31,836 nt of DNA from Candidatus Coatesiibacteriota bacterium. Lineage in GTDB: Bacteria; JAFGND01. The first letter of the stretch is position 1. Each line of letters begins with the position of its first letter. The DNA is taken from assembly GCA_016927185.1 (NCBI GenBank), contig JAFGND010000077.1, forward strand, positions 1-31,836, in the 5' to 3' direction. The translations under genes and the position numbers were made by a program. Shown one piece after another: positions 15,418-24,439 of the stretch. A model generated the notes under the pieces. It had not been told where the DNA came from and searched no databases. It saw only the letters and a list, made by a program, of their open reading frames with translations.

Positions 15418-16092
15418 TTACCCAAAATACTCAAAATCTATTTTAAATAATTCCTGCAAAAGCTCATTTTGCTGTATTTGTTCTTTTTCATTCCATCTTG
15501 TTCTCAATAATTCCCTGTCAATAATCCCCTTATTTATTGCTACCTGCAATGATTTTTCTCTTGATATCAATATATCAGTCAGATCCCATGGAATAATCGA
15601 ACTTTTATAATTTGCTTCATTTTTCTTAAAAGGAATATGGAGAAGTTGCCATTCTTCTGGATTATAAACAAGTGATTCTATTCCATATTTATTCAATCTT
15701 GCTATGAAAGGAATTATTGACCACAAGCCGGCAAGATTGAGCTGTGAAGCGAAGTAAGGAATATCTCTCGGTGGTTTTTCATCAAACTTAAGCTCTTTAT
15801 TGAATGGGAAAATTCTGGATGTGAATTTAATAATTATTTTGAAATTGAAAGGATGGATGGAGAGTGGGATTAGAATATAATAATCCTTTCCTAAATTAAT
15901 CCTTACAAACGGGCAATATCTCGATGCTTCATTAATATCCTCTTCAATATTAATCCATTTAGTTTCAATTGGCATTATCTTGCTTTCCGATATTATATTG
16001 CATTTTCCGCATTTTTCGCATATCCAGATATCTCCGCGAATTCTTGGTAATATACTTTTACAATCGGCACAATATAATGCAAGAGCCTTCAT
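15418..16092 (-). CDS. Zinc-ribbon protein 3 (soluble member of the trio)
   Basis: The 224-residue protein begins with a two-knuckle zinc ribbon: CADC near residues 8-11 and CEKCGKC near 25-31. Beyond it lie beta-rich segments with YCPFVRINLGKDYYILIPLS and LLHIPFKKNE, echoing the Y-x-P-(F/L)-W segments of the two upstream proteins. The C-terminal 60 residues are helical and charged. There is no signal peptide or clear membrane span, unlike its two neighbours. It shares one base with the upstream gene and is followed 3 bases later by the double phosphotransferase. The function is unknown; shared architecture suggests it associates with the two membrane members. Confidence 0.8.
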   Translation of the reverse strand: MKALALYCADCKSILPRIRGDIWICEKCGKCNIISESKIMPIETKWINIEEDINEASRYCPFVRINLGKDYYILIPLSIHPFNFKIIIKFTSRIFPFNKELKFDEKPPRDIPYFASQLNLAGLWSIIPFIARLNKYGIESLVYNPEEWQLLHIPFKKNEANYKSSIIPWDLTDILISREKSLQVAINKGIIDRELLRTRWNEKEQIQQNELLQELFKIDFEYFG

Positions 16093-17105
16093 TATTTCCT
16101 TATCTCTATTATGAAATTCTCTTTTGCTTGTTTATAGCCTTCTATAAGGAACGGGAAAAGTGTATCATCAATAAATGATGATTTTCCTTCCCTTAATATC
16201 ATGTTGTTATTAAGAACAAAAGGTAAAATAAAAAGCATTGCTGCCATGAAAAGTACAGCTAGTCCTGCAGACTGAGGTTTCATTAAACCTTCCGGATGGC
16301 ATAATGTAGTCAACAAGAAAATTGATAGTATGACTTTGATAATACTTTTGAAAAAGAGCTTTTCTCCTTTTCCTTGAAGTAAGGCATAGATAATTTTCTT
16401 TGAAACTCCATCTACTAAAATCAAGTAGTTTTTTCCTTCAAAAAATATTCTGAAAACCCATAAAGGATAATAAAGCAAACCTATACTCTCCTCAAGAACC
16501 ACAGGTGAATTCATGATGTTATTGGATTCAGGCGATTTAATACTCTTATCTGCAGTTGATTTCAAGAAGAAATCGTCAGTAAGATGTTTTCTTGCTGCTT
16601 CCGGGGTCAGCACAGGAGTGAGAACTATTCCTTCTTTGTTCAGTATTTTATAATCAACCTTTTCTCTGCAATATTCATTAGTTACCAGACCCTTGATATG
16701 AAGGTGATCCAAATCTACTGCCGGTACTCGTCTCCTGAAAGTTTTCACGACAATTTTATCCATTATCTCAGTTTCAGATTCAGTTTCAAAAAGACTTGCA
16801 TTCCCTCTCCATGTACCTATCATCACTTCAAACTCCCAGAAGGGAATATATAGCAGATCAGTGTTAGAAGGATTAATTGCGTCTATGAAACCGTTTTCAA
16901 TATCCATTGTTTTAAGCTCAGATTTGAGATGTTTATAAACTTCTGCTTTATTAAATAAATTCCTTATAACTTCCCTTTTCTGAAGACCTTTTATCAAGAC
17001 AGGAGTATTGCAAAAATCACAGATTTCATTTGAATCTTCCAGACTGAGTGTTCCTCCGCAATTGGGACAATTAAGAGAAATACTATTAATATAATTGAAG
17101 TTCAT
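16092..17105 (-). CDS. Zinc-ribbon membrane protein 2
   Basis: This 337-residue protein starts with a zinc ribbon, CPNCGG near residues 14-19 and CDFC near 29-32. A large beta region follows with two repeats of a short motif: LYIPFWEFEVMIGTWRG around 84-100 and LLYYPLWVFRIFFEG around 215-230, the latter leading into LILVDGVSKKI. Two hydrophobic helices near 250-270 and 275-300 predict a hairpin membrane anchor, with a short charged tail. The same order (ribbon, Y-x-P-x-W segments, a VDG or IDA-GK turn, two transmembrane helices) occurs in the gene just upstream, with which it overlaps by 4 bases. I do not recognise a characterised family. Confidence 0.8.
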   Translation of the reverse strand: MNFNYINSISLNCPNCGGTLSLEDSNEICDFCNTPVLIKGLQKREVIRNLFNKAEVYKHLKSELKTMDIENGFIDAINPSNTDLLYIPFWEFEVMIGTWRGNASLFETESETEIMDKIVVKTFRRRVPAVDLDHLHIKGLVTNEYCREKVDYKILNKEGIVLTPVLTPEAARKHLTDDFFLKSTADKSIKSPESNNIMNSPVVLEESIGLLYYPLWVFRIFFEGKNYLILVDGVSKKIIYALLQGKGEKLFFKSIIKVILSIFLLTTLCHPEGLMKPQSAGLAVLFMAAMLFILPFVLNNNMILREGKSSFIDDTLFPFLIEGYKQAKENFIIEIRK

Positions 17106-17929
17106 CTATTACCCTTATCCAAATATTTCGTTTTTGCAAGCATAGCTCCTGAAACCAAAACTATAAGCAATAAAATCTTAATGAATATGTAAAAATAATT
17201 CACTTCCAGATAAACAGCTCTATATATGTTTGCGCCAAAAATATAAGCAGGAAACTTCACTTCCCACAACAGGAAGACTATAAAAGATATAGAAAAAACA
17301 GTTACAAAATAATTCCTGAGTCTGTTTAAATATTCTTTTCTTAAATTTGGAGGGGTTTGATTAATATGAATTTTGCCTTTGGTTGCATCAATATATGCAA
17401 TATATTCCTCATTCTTGACTATAAACGAAATAATGTAGAATGGAACAAAAGCAAGTATGGCTTGCTTGAACTCACTATTTTCAAGATACTTGTCTATTGA
17501 TATATCAGGCTGATAGCAATTGCTTATTTCACCACTTTCTATATCTGAAATCTCTCCTATCTCTATCTCGTTGGTAAAAATAGAAGTAGTTATACTGCTA
17601 TTTCCAGACTCAATAATTCTCTCATTTTTCATCTCAATTACCCAGAAAGGTAAATATGAGAAAACAGGATTGGATATATCAGTTGATTCAATACTCTCAC
17701 TTTTCAGATAACTTTTTAGAAGTTCCAAAGAATCTTGTTCTTTTATTTTTTGTGCAAGAACAAATGAAAGTACCATTTTTGTGATATCGAAATACTGATA
17801 TTGATCACAATATGGACATTTAACTACTTTGTTTATCAAATCAAGTTCAAGTTTGTTTCCACACTTAAGGCAATCTACTTGTTTTTTCATATAGCTGCTT
17901 TTTTTTATGAAAATCTTTCTGTCAAGCAT
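17102..17929 (-). CDS. Zinc-ribbon membrane protein 1
   Basis: This 275-residue protein carries the zinc ribbon CLKCGNK and CPYCDQ in its first 45 residues. It then has FSYLPFWVIEMKNE, FVPFYIISFIVKNEEYIAYIDATKGKI, and two C-terminal membrane helices (about 200-225 and 245-268). It parallels protein 2 closely in layout. The ATG at 17929 lacks a ribosome binding site. An in-frame ATG at 17890 would start right before the ribbon, as in the paralogues, and the TTGACA at 17925-17920 lies between them, so the true start may be 17890. It is the first gene of a five-gene minus-strand operon. The function is unknown. Confidence 0.78.
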   Translation of the reverse strand: MLDRKIFIKKSSYMKKQVDCLKCGNKLELDLINKVVKCPYCDQYQYFDITKMVLSFVLAQKIKEQDSLELLKSYLKSESIESTDISNPVFSYLPFWVIEMKNERIIESGNSSITTSIFTNEIEIGEISDIESGEISNCYQPDISIDKYLENSEFKQAILAFVPFYIISFIVKNEEYIAYIDATKGKIHINQTPPNLRKEYLNRLRNYFVTVFSISFIVFLLWEVKFPAYIFGANIYRAVYLEVNYFYIFIKILLLIVLVSGAMLAKTKYLDKGNR

Positions 17930-18026
17930 ATTTGAATGAAAAAATAGTCAGGATAAATTTCAATTGACAATAAGTAATAAAATATAATGTTGTTAAATAA
18001 AGAAAATGAGTTAGAAAGGAGTTTTT
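17930..18026. promoter_or_regulatory. Divergent intergenic region upstream of the WD40 lipoprotein
   Basis: TTGACA at 17964-17969 and a perfect TATAAT at 17983-17988 are both on the plus strand but only 13 bp apart, so they do not form one canonical promoter. TATAAT may use a poorer -35 such as TTCAAT at 17959-17964. An AAGGAG ribosome binding site lies shortly before the ATG at 18027. No operator-like repeat is obvious. Confidence 0.4.
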
Positions 18027-19457
18027 ATGCAATTTAAAAGACTTTTTACTCTATTTGTTTCTTTATCATTAACGATTTTTATCTTGCTGGTTGCCAGCTG
18101 CGGTGATGAGGATTCAAATGGTGGCTGGAATACCGGTACAGGAACTGCAACAGGCACAGGACCTTATTATCCTCCAACAATCAAGCTACTTTCTCCAGGG
18201 AGTGAAGGAGCATATGCAGATAGCTCTTACAGAATAAAATGGGAATTTACTGCTCATCCCAACACATCACCAGTTGTCTCGCTATATTATGATGATGATA
18301 ATGAGAAGAATGGAAATGAAGCTGCTATTGCTGAAACTATAAGGGCTTCAACAACACTATATGATTGGAGTTGTGATTCGTTGACAGAAGGAAAGTATTA
18401 TCTTCTTGCGATTATTGATGATGGCTACAACAAGTCTACTTACAGATCTACCAACAGATTAGGCAAGAACAGAAAAAATCCTGTTTATGTCGGCAAAATA
18501 GGAAAAGAGCATAATACTGATCAATCTTATAGCGAAGGTAAACTTTCAATAACCCATAATCCCCCAGGACAACCCATATTGCTTATGGCAAAACATTCTG
18601 ATTTCCTTTTTACTTGCGATATTTCTCCTAATGGTAAAAATGCATTATCAGCTGGTTCAGATACAACGGTTTTTTACTGGGATTTGAGCACAGGCAATAT
18701 ATTAGCTGAATTAGATGGTCCTGATTCAATGAAAACGATTTATGGAGTGAAATTTTCTCCAGATGGTTATCATGCCATGTCAGCAAGTAATGACAAGAAA
18801 ATCAGATATTATAATTTAACTAACAAAATTGTAGAATTCACAATAAATGATATTGATTCACCTTTCAGATGTGTTGATATTTCATCAGATGGTCAGTATT
18901 GCGCTTTTGCTGGAGATAATAAGATAGCTTATTATTATAAAATTGCTCGTCCACCTATCATGGTAAGGGAATTCAATGGACATACCTCATGGATACTAAC
19001 AATCAAAATATCAAAAGATGGAAGATATTTGCTTACAGGTGGAATGGACAAGACAATAAAATACTGGGATATATCTACCGGTTCATTACTGAAAACACTT
19101 TCTGGGCATTATCACGATGTTTATTCAGTTGAATTCTCCCCTGACGGGAAATATGCAATTTCTGGTGGTGGAGATTATAATATGATATACTGGGATTTAA
19201 CAACTGGGACAAAGGTTAAGACTTTCTCTGGACATACTTATGACGTATTCGGAGTAGATATTTCAAGCGATGGTTCCAGAGCACTTTCTGCTTCAGGCGA
19301 CTACTCTGTCTGTTTCTGGAATATAAATACGAATGTAAGATTGTTGCAGATGAGAGGACATGAATTACAGGTTAATTCGGTTTGTTTTTCTCCTGATGAT
19401 ATGAGAGCTCTTTCGGTAAGCTCAGATAAAAAAGCTATATACTGGCAGCTCTGGTAG
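18027..19457 (+). CDS. Lipoprotein with Kre9/KNH-type Ig domain and WD40 beta-propeller
   Basis: The 476-residue protein has a lipoprotein signal peptide with lipobox LVASC (C25), so the mature protein is lipid-anchored in the cell envelope. A Gly/Thr-rich linker (GTGTATGTG) follows, then an Ig-like region around 50-150 (TIKLLSPGSEGAYADSSYRIKW, resembling Kre9/KNH domains). The C-terminal two thirds hold seven WD40-type blades, each ending in a (Y/F)(W/Y) strand after an S/GxD turn, for example ALSAGSDTTVFYWDL, YLLTGGMDKTIKYWDI and ALSASGDYSVCFWNI. Seven blades make one closed propeller, a protein-binding platform. It is a single-gene unit ended by a strong bidirectional hairpin. Confidence 0.9.
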   Translation: MQFKRLFTLFVSLSLTIFILLVASCGDEDSNGGWNTGTGTATGTGPYYPPTIKLLSPGSEGAYADSSYRIKWEFTAHPNTSPVVSLYYDDDNEKNGNEAAIAETIRASTTLYDWSCDSLTEGKYYLLAIIDDGYNKSTYRSTNRLGKNRKNPVYVGKIGKEHNTDQSYSEGKLSITHNPPGQPILLMAKHSDFLFTCDISPNGKNALSAGSDTTVFYWDLSTGNILAELDGPDSMKTIYGVKFSPDGYHAMSASNDKKIRYYNLTNKIVEFTINDIDSPFRCVDISSDGQYCAFAGDNKIAYYYKIARPPIMVREFNGHTSWILTIKISKDGRYLLTGGMDKTIKYWDISTGSLLKTLSGHYHDVYSVEFSPDGKYAISGGGDYNMIYWDLTTGTKVKTFSGHTYDVFGVDISSDGSRALSASGDYSVCFWNINTNVRLLQMRGHELQVNSVCFSPDDMRALSVSSDKKAIYWQLW

Positions 19458-19463
19458 GAATTA

Positions 19464-19496
19464 ATTGAAAAGCGGGTTTTATACCCGCTTTTCAAT
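19464..19496. terminator. Bidirectional intrinsic terminator hairpin
   Basis: A perfect 14-bp inverted repeat pairs 19464-19477 with 19483-19496 around the 5-base loop TTTAT. The core is GCGGGT/ACCCGC and the arms are flanked by AAAA and TTTT tracts that serve as U-tracts within the stem. It fills the 40-bp gap between the convergent WD40 lipoprotein and ahcY genes and should end transcription from both sides. Confidence 0.85.
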
Positions 19497-19497
19497 A

Positions 19498-20757
19498 CTA
19501 AGTTCCAGATGAATAATCATCCAGATAATAAACCTGTTCTTTTGTTAATTTGTCTATAGATATATCAATTGTTTGAAGCTTTATTGATGCAAGTTCCTGA
19601 TCCTGTTCTTCAGAAATATCATAAACCTTTTTTGAATATGTTTTCCCTTCACTTGCCAGTCTTATCAAGGATAAAAACTGATTAGCAAAAGACATATCCA
19701 TTACTTCACTTGGATGACCTTCTGCTGCAGCAAGATTAACAAGCCTTCCCTGGGCAAGAAGATAGATTCTCCTGCCATCATTAAGAGTATACTCTTCACA
19801 GTTGTGACGTATAGTTCTTCTGGATTTGGTAATTCCTTCAAGAGCTTCAATGTCTATTTCACAATCATAATGACCTGTATTACATACAATCGCTCCATCT
19901 TTCATAGCATCGAAGTGTCTTTTTACTATAACATCCTTCATCCCGGTTGCTGTTATGAATATATCCCCAATTTTCGCTGCTTCATCCATTTTCATAACCT
20001 GGAATCCTTCCAGTGTTGCTTTCAAAGCTGCAGTTGGTTTTACCTCAGTTACATAAACTTTGCATCCCATTCCAGATGAACGCATTGCACATCCTCTTCC
20101 ACAATGACCGTAACCAGCTACCACGAAATTTTTCCCTGCAAGCAGAACAGATGTAGCTCTTAGAATTCCATCTATAGAGCTTTGTCCTGTTCCATAAACA
20201 TTGTCGAAATCCCATTTTGTTTCAGCATCATTTACAGCAATTATTGGATACAACAGCTTATTATCTCTTTCCATTGCTCTCAATCTATGAACTCCGGTTG
20301 TAGTTTCCTCTGTTCCCCCAATAATGCCTTTTGCCAATTCAGGATGCTTGTGATGTACAGTGAATATCAAATCCGCTCCGTCATCAAGAGTTAGTGATGG
20401 TTTTTGATTAAGTGTCTGTTCAATGCACCAATAAAATTCCTCAACACTCAATCCATTCCATGCATAAATTGAAACACCGTTTGCAGCAAGTGCAGCTGCA
20501 ACCTCGTCATTGGTAGACAAAGGATTACAACCACTCCAGGCGACTTCTGCTCCTGCCATTCTAATAGTTTCTACTAAAACAGCAGTTTCTTTGGTTACAT
20601 GAAGACAACCTGAGATCTTGTATCCCTGTAATGGTTTCGTTTCAGAATATTTTTTTCTCAAATGCATCAGAACAGGCATACGGCTCTCTGCCCAATCTAT
20701 CAACAATCTTCCTTTTTCAGCAAGTTTGATATCCCTTACTTTAAAATTGTCAGTCAT
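19498..20757 (-). CDS. ahcY: Adenosylhomocysteinase (S-adenosyl-L-homocysteine hydrolase)
   Basis: The NAD-dependent enzyme splits S-adenosylhomocysteine into homocysteine and adenosine, relieving product inhibition of methyltransferases and feeding homocysteine back to methionine synthesis. Seen are CLHVTKETAVLVETI (His53, Thr55 substrate contacts), STNDEVAAAL, the DDGAD segment (125-129), GGTEETTTG (E150), and K181 with D185 in TKWDFDNVYGTGQS. The NAD-binding GYGHCGRG is at 215-222. The C-terminal LTKEQVYYLDDY-GT segment supplies family contacts to the cofactor of the neighbouring subunit. At 419 aa it is the short form without the roughly 40-residue insertion of many bacterial and eukaryotic enzymes. 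AAAGGAGG lies just before the ATG. It looks monocistronic, with its own upstream gap of 142 bp and the bidirectional hairpin downstream. Confidence 0.96.
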   Translation of the reverse strand: MTDNFKVRDIKLAEKGRLLIDWAESRMPVLMHLRKKYSETKPLQGYKISGCLHVTKETAVLVETIRMAGAEVAWSGCNPLSTNDEVAAALAANGVSIYAWNGLSVEEFYWCIEQTLNQKPSLTLDDGADLIFTVHHKHPELAKGIIGGTEETTTGVHRLRAMERDNKLLYPIIAVNDAETKWDFDNVYGTGQSSIDGILRATSVLLAGKNFVVAGYGHCGRGCAMRSSGMGCKVYVTEVKPTAALKATLEGFQVMKMDEAAKIGDIFITATGMKDVIVKRHFDAMKDGAIVCNTGHYDCEIDIEALEGITKSRRTIRHNCEEYTLNDGRRIYLLAQGRLVNLAAAEGHPSEVMDMSFANQFLSLIRLASEGKTYSKKVYDISEEQDQELASIKLQTIDISIDKLTKEQVYYLDDYSSGT

Positions 20758-20899
20758 AAAACCTCCTTTTCAATGATTAATATTTTTGTTTTGCAAGCCA
20801 AAAATGCCAAGGTTAAGTCAAGTTATTTGTAAATCCAACAATAAATGGTCTTCCTGAAAAAGGAACTTTGAGTATCGTTTTCAGATTCCTGCTTTATTG

Positions 20900-21568
20900 C
20901 TAAGAGGAATTCGTTTCAAAAACAAGATCGCTGCATCTACCTATAACTGCAAAACCATAAGCAAGATTTCTTAGTGTTCCAACATGCATATCTTCTGTTG
21001 ATGAAACACTTCCATCTGCTGGAAAGAACACTAGCAAATCCCTGAAATATGCTGATCTTGCTGTGCTTTCACAACACAGATTGCTTTTTATTCCAACTAT
21101 TACAACCTGTTCTATTTTCTGGCATCTTAGTACAATTTCCAGATCAGTATTATAAAATGCATCAAAACGATGTTTATGAATTATCTTATCGCAATCATCT
21201 GGATAAACCGAGTTATGAATTCTTGCAAAGTATGTTCCTTCGTACAAGATGCCAGCCCACCAGAAAGCCATGATACCAGCATCAATTCCAGTTTTATGAT
21301 GAGAATGACAAGTATATATGACAGGTCTGTTGAGTTTCCTGAATGATTGTATCAATCCATTCACATTTTCAATGATTGCTTCAGAAGCTGGAGTATAAGC
21401 AGGACTGGTGGGATCTATGAAAAAGTTCTGCATATCCACTACCAGCAAAGCTGCCTTTTCATATTTTATCTTGATGTTCTGTCTTAAATAATCCTTTATT
21501 TCATAGAGCCATTTTTCTGTCTTTTCCTTGATATTGTCTTTAGTTATATATCGTTCAGTTTTTCTCAT
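20900..21568 (-). CDS. Isochorismatase-like cysteine hydrolase
   Basis: This 222-residue protein belongs to the isochorismatase/nicotinamidase fold of hydrolases that act on amides or vinyl ethers through a D-K-C triad. D45 (LLVVDMQNFF), K132 (IIHKHRFDAF) and C165 in GIKSNLCCESTARSA fit the triad. An N-terminal helical extension of about 35 residues precedes the domain. HSHH near residues 88-91 lies where related nicotinamidases place metal ligands, but I cannot assign nicotinamidase with confidence; the substrate is unknown. It is the last gene of a four-gene run, overlapping the AI-2E-type gene by 4 bases (ATGA). Confidence 0.85.
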   Translation of the reverse strand: MRKTERYITKDNIKEKTEKWLYEIKDYLRQNIKIKYEKAALLVVDMQNFFIDPTSPAYTPASEAIIENVNGLIQSFRKLNRPVIYTCHSHHKTGIDAGIMAFWWAGILYEGTYFARIHNSVYPDDCDKIIHKHRFDAFYNTDLEIVLRCQKIEQVVIVGIKSNLCCESTARSAYFRDLLVFFPADGSVSSTEDMHVGTLRNLAYGFAVIGRCSDLVFETNSS

Positions 21569-22719
21569 TTATCTTCCTTTTCCTCAGTTTGTTCCTTTCT
21601 TCTGTCTCTCAATATTCTTCTTTCCATTCCCTTGTATTTATCAATAATTCCCTTTTTAGGAACAAATGCAGCTCCATTTGAAATAAAGACACCAATTGGC
21701 TTGGTTTCTGAAAGGTTCTCAAGGATGATTTTGATAACTGCTATAATTGGAGTTGCAAGAAATGCTCCTGGTATTCCCCATATATATGTCCCGAAAAGCA
21801 TACCGAAAAGAACAATCAATGGTGATATATCCAGTTGATCCCCCATTACCCTCGGCTCGATTATATTTCCCCATATGTTATTTATCATTAACATCAATAT
21901 TGTCACAATGATCATTGACCAAACCCCATTCAGAACTAATGCAAGAATAATAGGAAATATTGCAGCGATTATGCTTCCAATATTCGGTATAAAGTTAAGA
22001 AGAAAGGCAATCATCCCCCAAAGCAGAGGGAAATCTATGCTAAACAGCCAGCATACGATTGTAACACAAATACCGGTTGCTAATGATATCAAAGTTTTCA
22101 TGACAATATAGAGTCTGATCTTTCTATCTATATCTTCGATTATTGAGAGTATTTGTTCACCTTTATCTTCAAATGCACATTTTACCCTTTGAGGTAAGGA
22201 TTCCTTTCCTACCATTATATAGAGCATGAATAGAAGCACCATAACAGATTGACCAAGGAAATTAAGGAAACTTCCCAGACTGGAGAAAAATCCTGAAGTG
22301 ATTTCTCCTAAATTAAGTTTTGATATGTCTATTCGGTTAGGATTGAAGTTTCTTAGCTGTCTTAATTGAGTTTCCAGTTTATATTGGGTTTTGATTTGAT
22401 CAGCATAGTTAACTATCAATCCCTGGTATTTAGTCATGTTATCAGTTACATTGCTTGTACTTGAGTAAATAATTGCACCCAGAACATATAACAATCCAGA
22501 CGCAAGAAGAAGTATAAAGATAACTGCAATTATCTTGGGTACTTTCATATTTCTTATAAGTTTATATATTGGTTCAAAAAGATAGCTGAGAAACAAAGCT
22601 ATGAAAAAAGGCTGAAATACGCTTTTTCCAAGTTTAAGAAGACCTAAAGCAAGTATTATTGCTATTGTGACTAAAGAGATCTTAATTACTTTCGCATCAT
22701 CAACTAGTTTCATATTCAT
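21565..22719 (-). CDS. AI-2E/PerM-family membrane transporter
   Basis: This 384-residue polytopic protein is of the AI-2 exporter (TqsA/PerM) family. An N-terminal pair of helices (about 10-50), a third near 60-85, an extracytoplasmic segment around 85-150, and several C-terminal helices are visible. The typical family stretches LLWGMIAFLLNFIPNIGSIIAA, NNIWGNIIEPRVMGD and ISPLIVLFGMLFGTYIWGIPGAFLATP are present. The last 40 residues are cytoplasmic and strongly charged (KGMERRILRDRRKEQTEEKEDK). Family members export autoinducer-2 or act as Na+/H+ antiporters; the substrate here cannot be told. It overlaps both neighbours by 4 bases. Confidence 0.92.
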   Translation of the reverse strand: MNMKLVDDAKVIKISLVTIAIILALGLLKLGKSVFQPFFIALFLSYLFEPIYKLIRNMKVPKIIAVIFILLLASGLLYVLGAIIYSSTSNVTDNMTKYQGLIVNYADQIKTQYKLETQLRQLRNFNPNRIDISKLNLGEITSGFFSSLGSFLNFLGQSVMVLLFMLYIMVGKESLPQRVKCAFEDKGEQILSIIEDIDRKIRLYIVMKTLISLATGICVTIVCWLFSIDFPLLWGMIAFLLNFIPNIGSIIAAIFPIILALVLNGVWSMIIVTILMLMINNIWGNIIEPRVMGDQLDISPLIVLFGMLFGTYIWGIPGAFLATPIIAVIKIILENLSETKPIGVFISNGAAFVPKKGIIDKYKGMERRILRDRRKEQTEEKEDK

Positions 22720-24437
22720 TTCCTGTTTTTGAATATTAAGTCAAGATCTTTATCTTTTTGTGTATATTTCTTGCAAGCTGAAAATCTGATCATTATTTCT
22801 TTTCTGTAAATCGTATCAAGCTCTTCTGTATCCATGTATTTCCTTATGAATCTTGATAAGGCTTTTCTGCCAAGACTCTTCTCATTATTTTTGTATAGAT
22901 ATTGCCCCATTTCAAACAAGAATAATGCAGATTCGTCATCCAGTTCTTTTTTTAATATTTGCTTTTTAACCATATATTTAACAGACTGGATATCATTTGA
23001 TAATTTTGCCTTTTCGAACGAGGCATAGGATATAATTTTTCTATTTCTTGTTAACCATTCATCCAGTAATAAATCAGCTGTAGGGAAATTACCTGGAAAG
23101 TTTATGTCTATGATATCCAATAATTTGCGTGACCCTTTATCATCAAGAGAATATTTCTGAAACAAATATGCATTAAATATATCTTCATTATAAAAAATGT
23201 CTTTTTCTTTCTTATTTGCTCTTCTTGTTTGAAAACTAAGTTTTCCTGTTATCTCTTCTTTTTCAGGGATGAAAGCAAAATAAAAAGGTTTTTCAGCTAA
23301 TGAATCATTATCTGAGTAAATTTCTCCTGTTCTTAAAAGTGCTTTCCATTTTTTATTGGCAGAAGCATTGATCCTGGATATTTCTTGTTTACGCTTTATA
23401 ACATAAGGTTTCAATTTATCCCAGACGCTTATTATCGGATTTTCTGTATTTCCTCCTTCCTCTCCATGAAAATAATCTTCTATAAAAAACATGTCTTCTG
23501 ATAGTTCAAGGCTTTTCAGGAGTGATTCAATAGCTTCTTTTTTCTGATTGAATTCTGCAAGCAAGCAACCCCATCTGAAATAAACATATGGTGGATAGAC
23601 GGATCTGTCACTTATTTTATAAGCGTTTTTATAATCCTTGCCTGCTTTTTCAAATTTCTCTATAGCTTTTTTCAAATAGAATCTCTCTCCATCTTCATCT
23701 TTGTACAATTCAGATAGATTGATATATGCAGAAACAGACAATGCATCATTTTCATCAATGTTTGTGACTTTTCTCCATAATCCAACAGCCAGTTCATCTC
23801 TTAATGATATTTCCTGACAGAAGTTCCCAAATATATTAGCCTGTAGCCACAAATAATAGGGCTTTCTTGGATTATCTTGCCCTGATAATAGTTTATCAAG
23901 AATATTCATCCACTTAGCCATATCTGGTCTGAATGCAAATACTATTTTAGGAAAATCCTTATTTCCTGACCATTGCCAGCTTGAATGCCTTTCCAGTGAG
24001 GGTTTGCCAGCTGTCCATAACGTATCTATGGACGTTGATAATTTAGCTATTACATATATTGAGTCAGGCTTAGCTTTAATGGGTAGATAATCCCTGGTAT
24101 TGAAATCAAATCTGTGAATGTTTAGAGATGAGACTTTTAATTTCTTCCTGAAAGAAATCTCGATTTTCTCTGTTTTTCTAGTTCCTAAATTGATTTTCTG
24201 CGACATGAATTTGATAATTTTGTTGTTATGCTTTATCTGAGAGTTCTTTGGAAAACTCTTTGGAAGAGACACAATGATTAAATCAGAAAGTTTTGTCCTT
24301 TTAATAAGGAATTTAACCCTATAGTTGGCATAAATCTCTCCTATATCAATCTTGATTTCCTCTTTCAGGAAATAAGAATTTTCAGAAAATACTTTCGCAG
24401 AAAGGATGAGTAACAAAAAAAGTGTTAGTTTAAGCAA
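22716..24437 (-). CDS. Secreted protein with TPR-like helical repeats
   Basis: A signal peptide (MLKLTLFLLLILSAKVFS) exports this 573-residue protein. The first 150 residues are beta-rich (VKFLIKRTKLSDLIIVSLP, RKTEKIEISFRKKL), like an adhesin or Ig-type domain. The middle and C-terminus are helical with TPR-like spacing: SAYINLSELYKDEDGERFYLKKAIEKFEKA, YFRWGCLLAEFNQKKEAIESLLKSLEL. No catalytic motif is seen. It lies 2 bases after the TPR/charged protein gene and overlaps the transporter gene by 4, so all four are probably co-transcribed. I do not recognise the family. The low-complexity content and envelope location suggest a structural or scaffold role, which is inference. Confidence 0.78.
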   Translation of the reverse strand: MLKLTLFLLLILSAKVFSENSYFLKEEIKIDIGEIYANYRVKFLIKRTKLSDLIIVSLPKSFPKNSQIKHNNKIIKFMSQKINLGTRKTEKIEISFRKKLKVSSLNIHRFDFNTRDYLPIKAKPDSIYVIAKLSTSIDTLWTAGKPSLERHSSWQWSGNKDFPKIVFAFRPDMAKWMNILDKLLSGQDNPRKPYYLWLQANIFGNFCQEISLRDELAVGLWRKVTNIDENDALSVSAYINLSELYKDEDGERFYLKKAIEKFEKAGKDYKNAYKISDRSVYPPYVYFRWGCLLAEFNQKKEAIESLLKSLELSEDMFFIEDYFHGEEGGNTENPIISVWDKLKPYVIKRKQEISRINASANKKWKALLRTGEIYSDNDSLAEKPFYFAFIPEKEEITGKLSFQTRRANKKEKDIFYNEDIFNAYLFQKYSLDDKGSRKLLDIIDINFPGNFPTADLLLDEWLTRNRKIISYASFEKAKLSNDIQSVKYMVKKQILKKELDDESALFLFEMGQYLYKNNEKSLGRKALSRFIRKYMDTEELDTIYRKEIMIRFSACKKYTQKDKDLDLIFKNRK

Positions 24438-24439
24438 TA

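Noticed and set aside
20851-20865. Hairpin TTCCT-GAAAA-AGGAA as terminator of the isochorismatase operon
   Set aside because: Five-pair stem without a T-run on the transcribed side; too weak to call.
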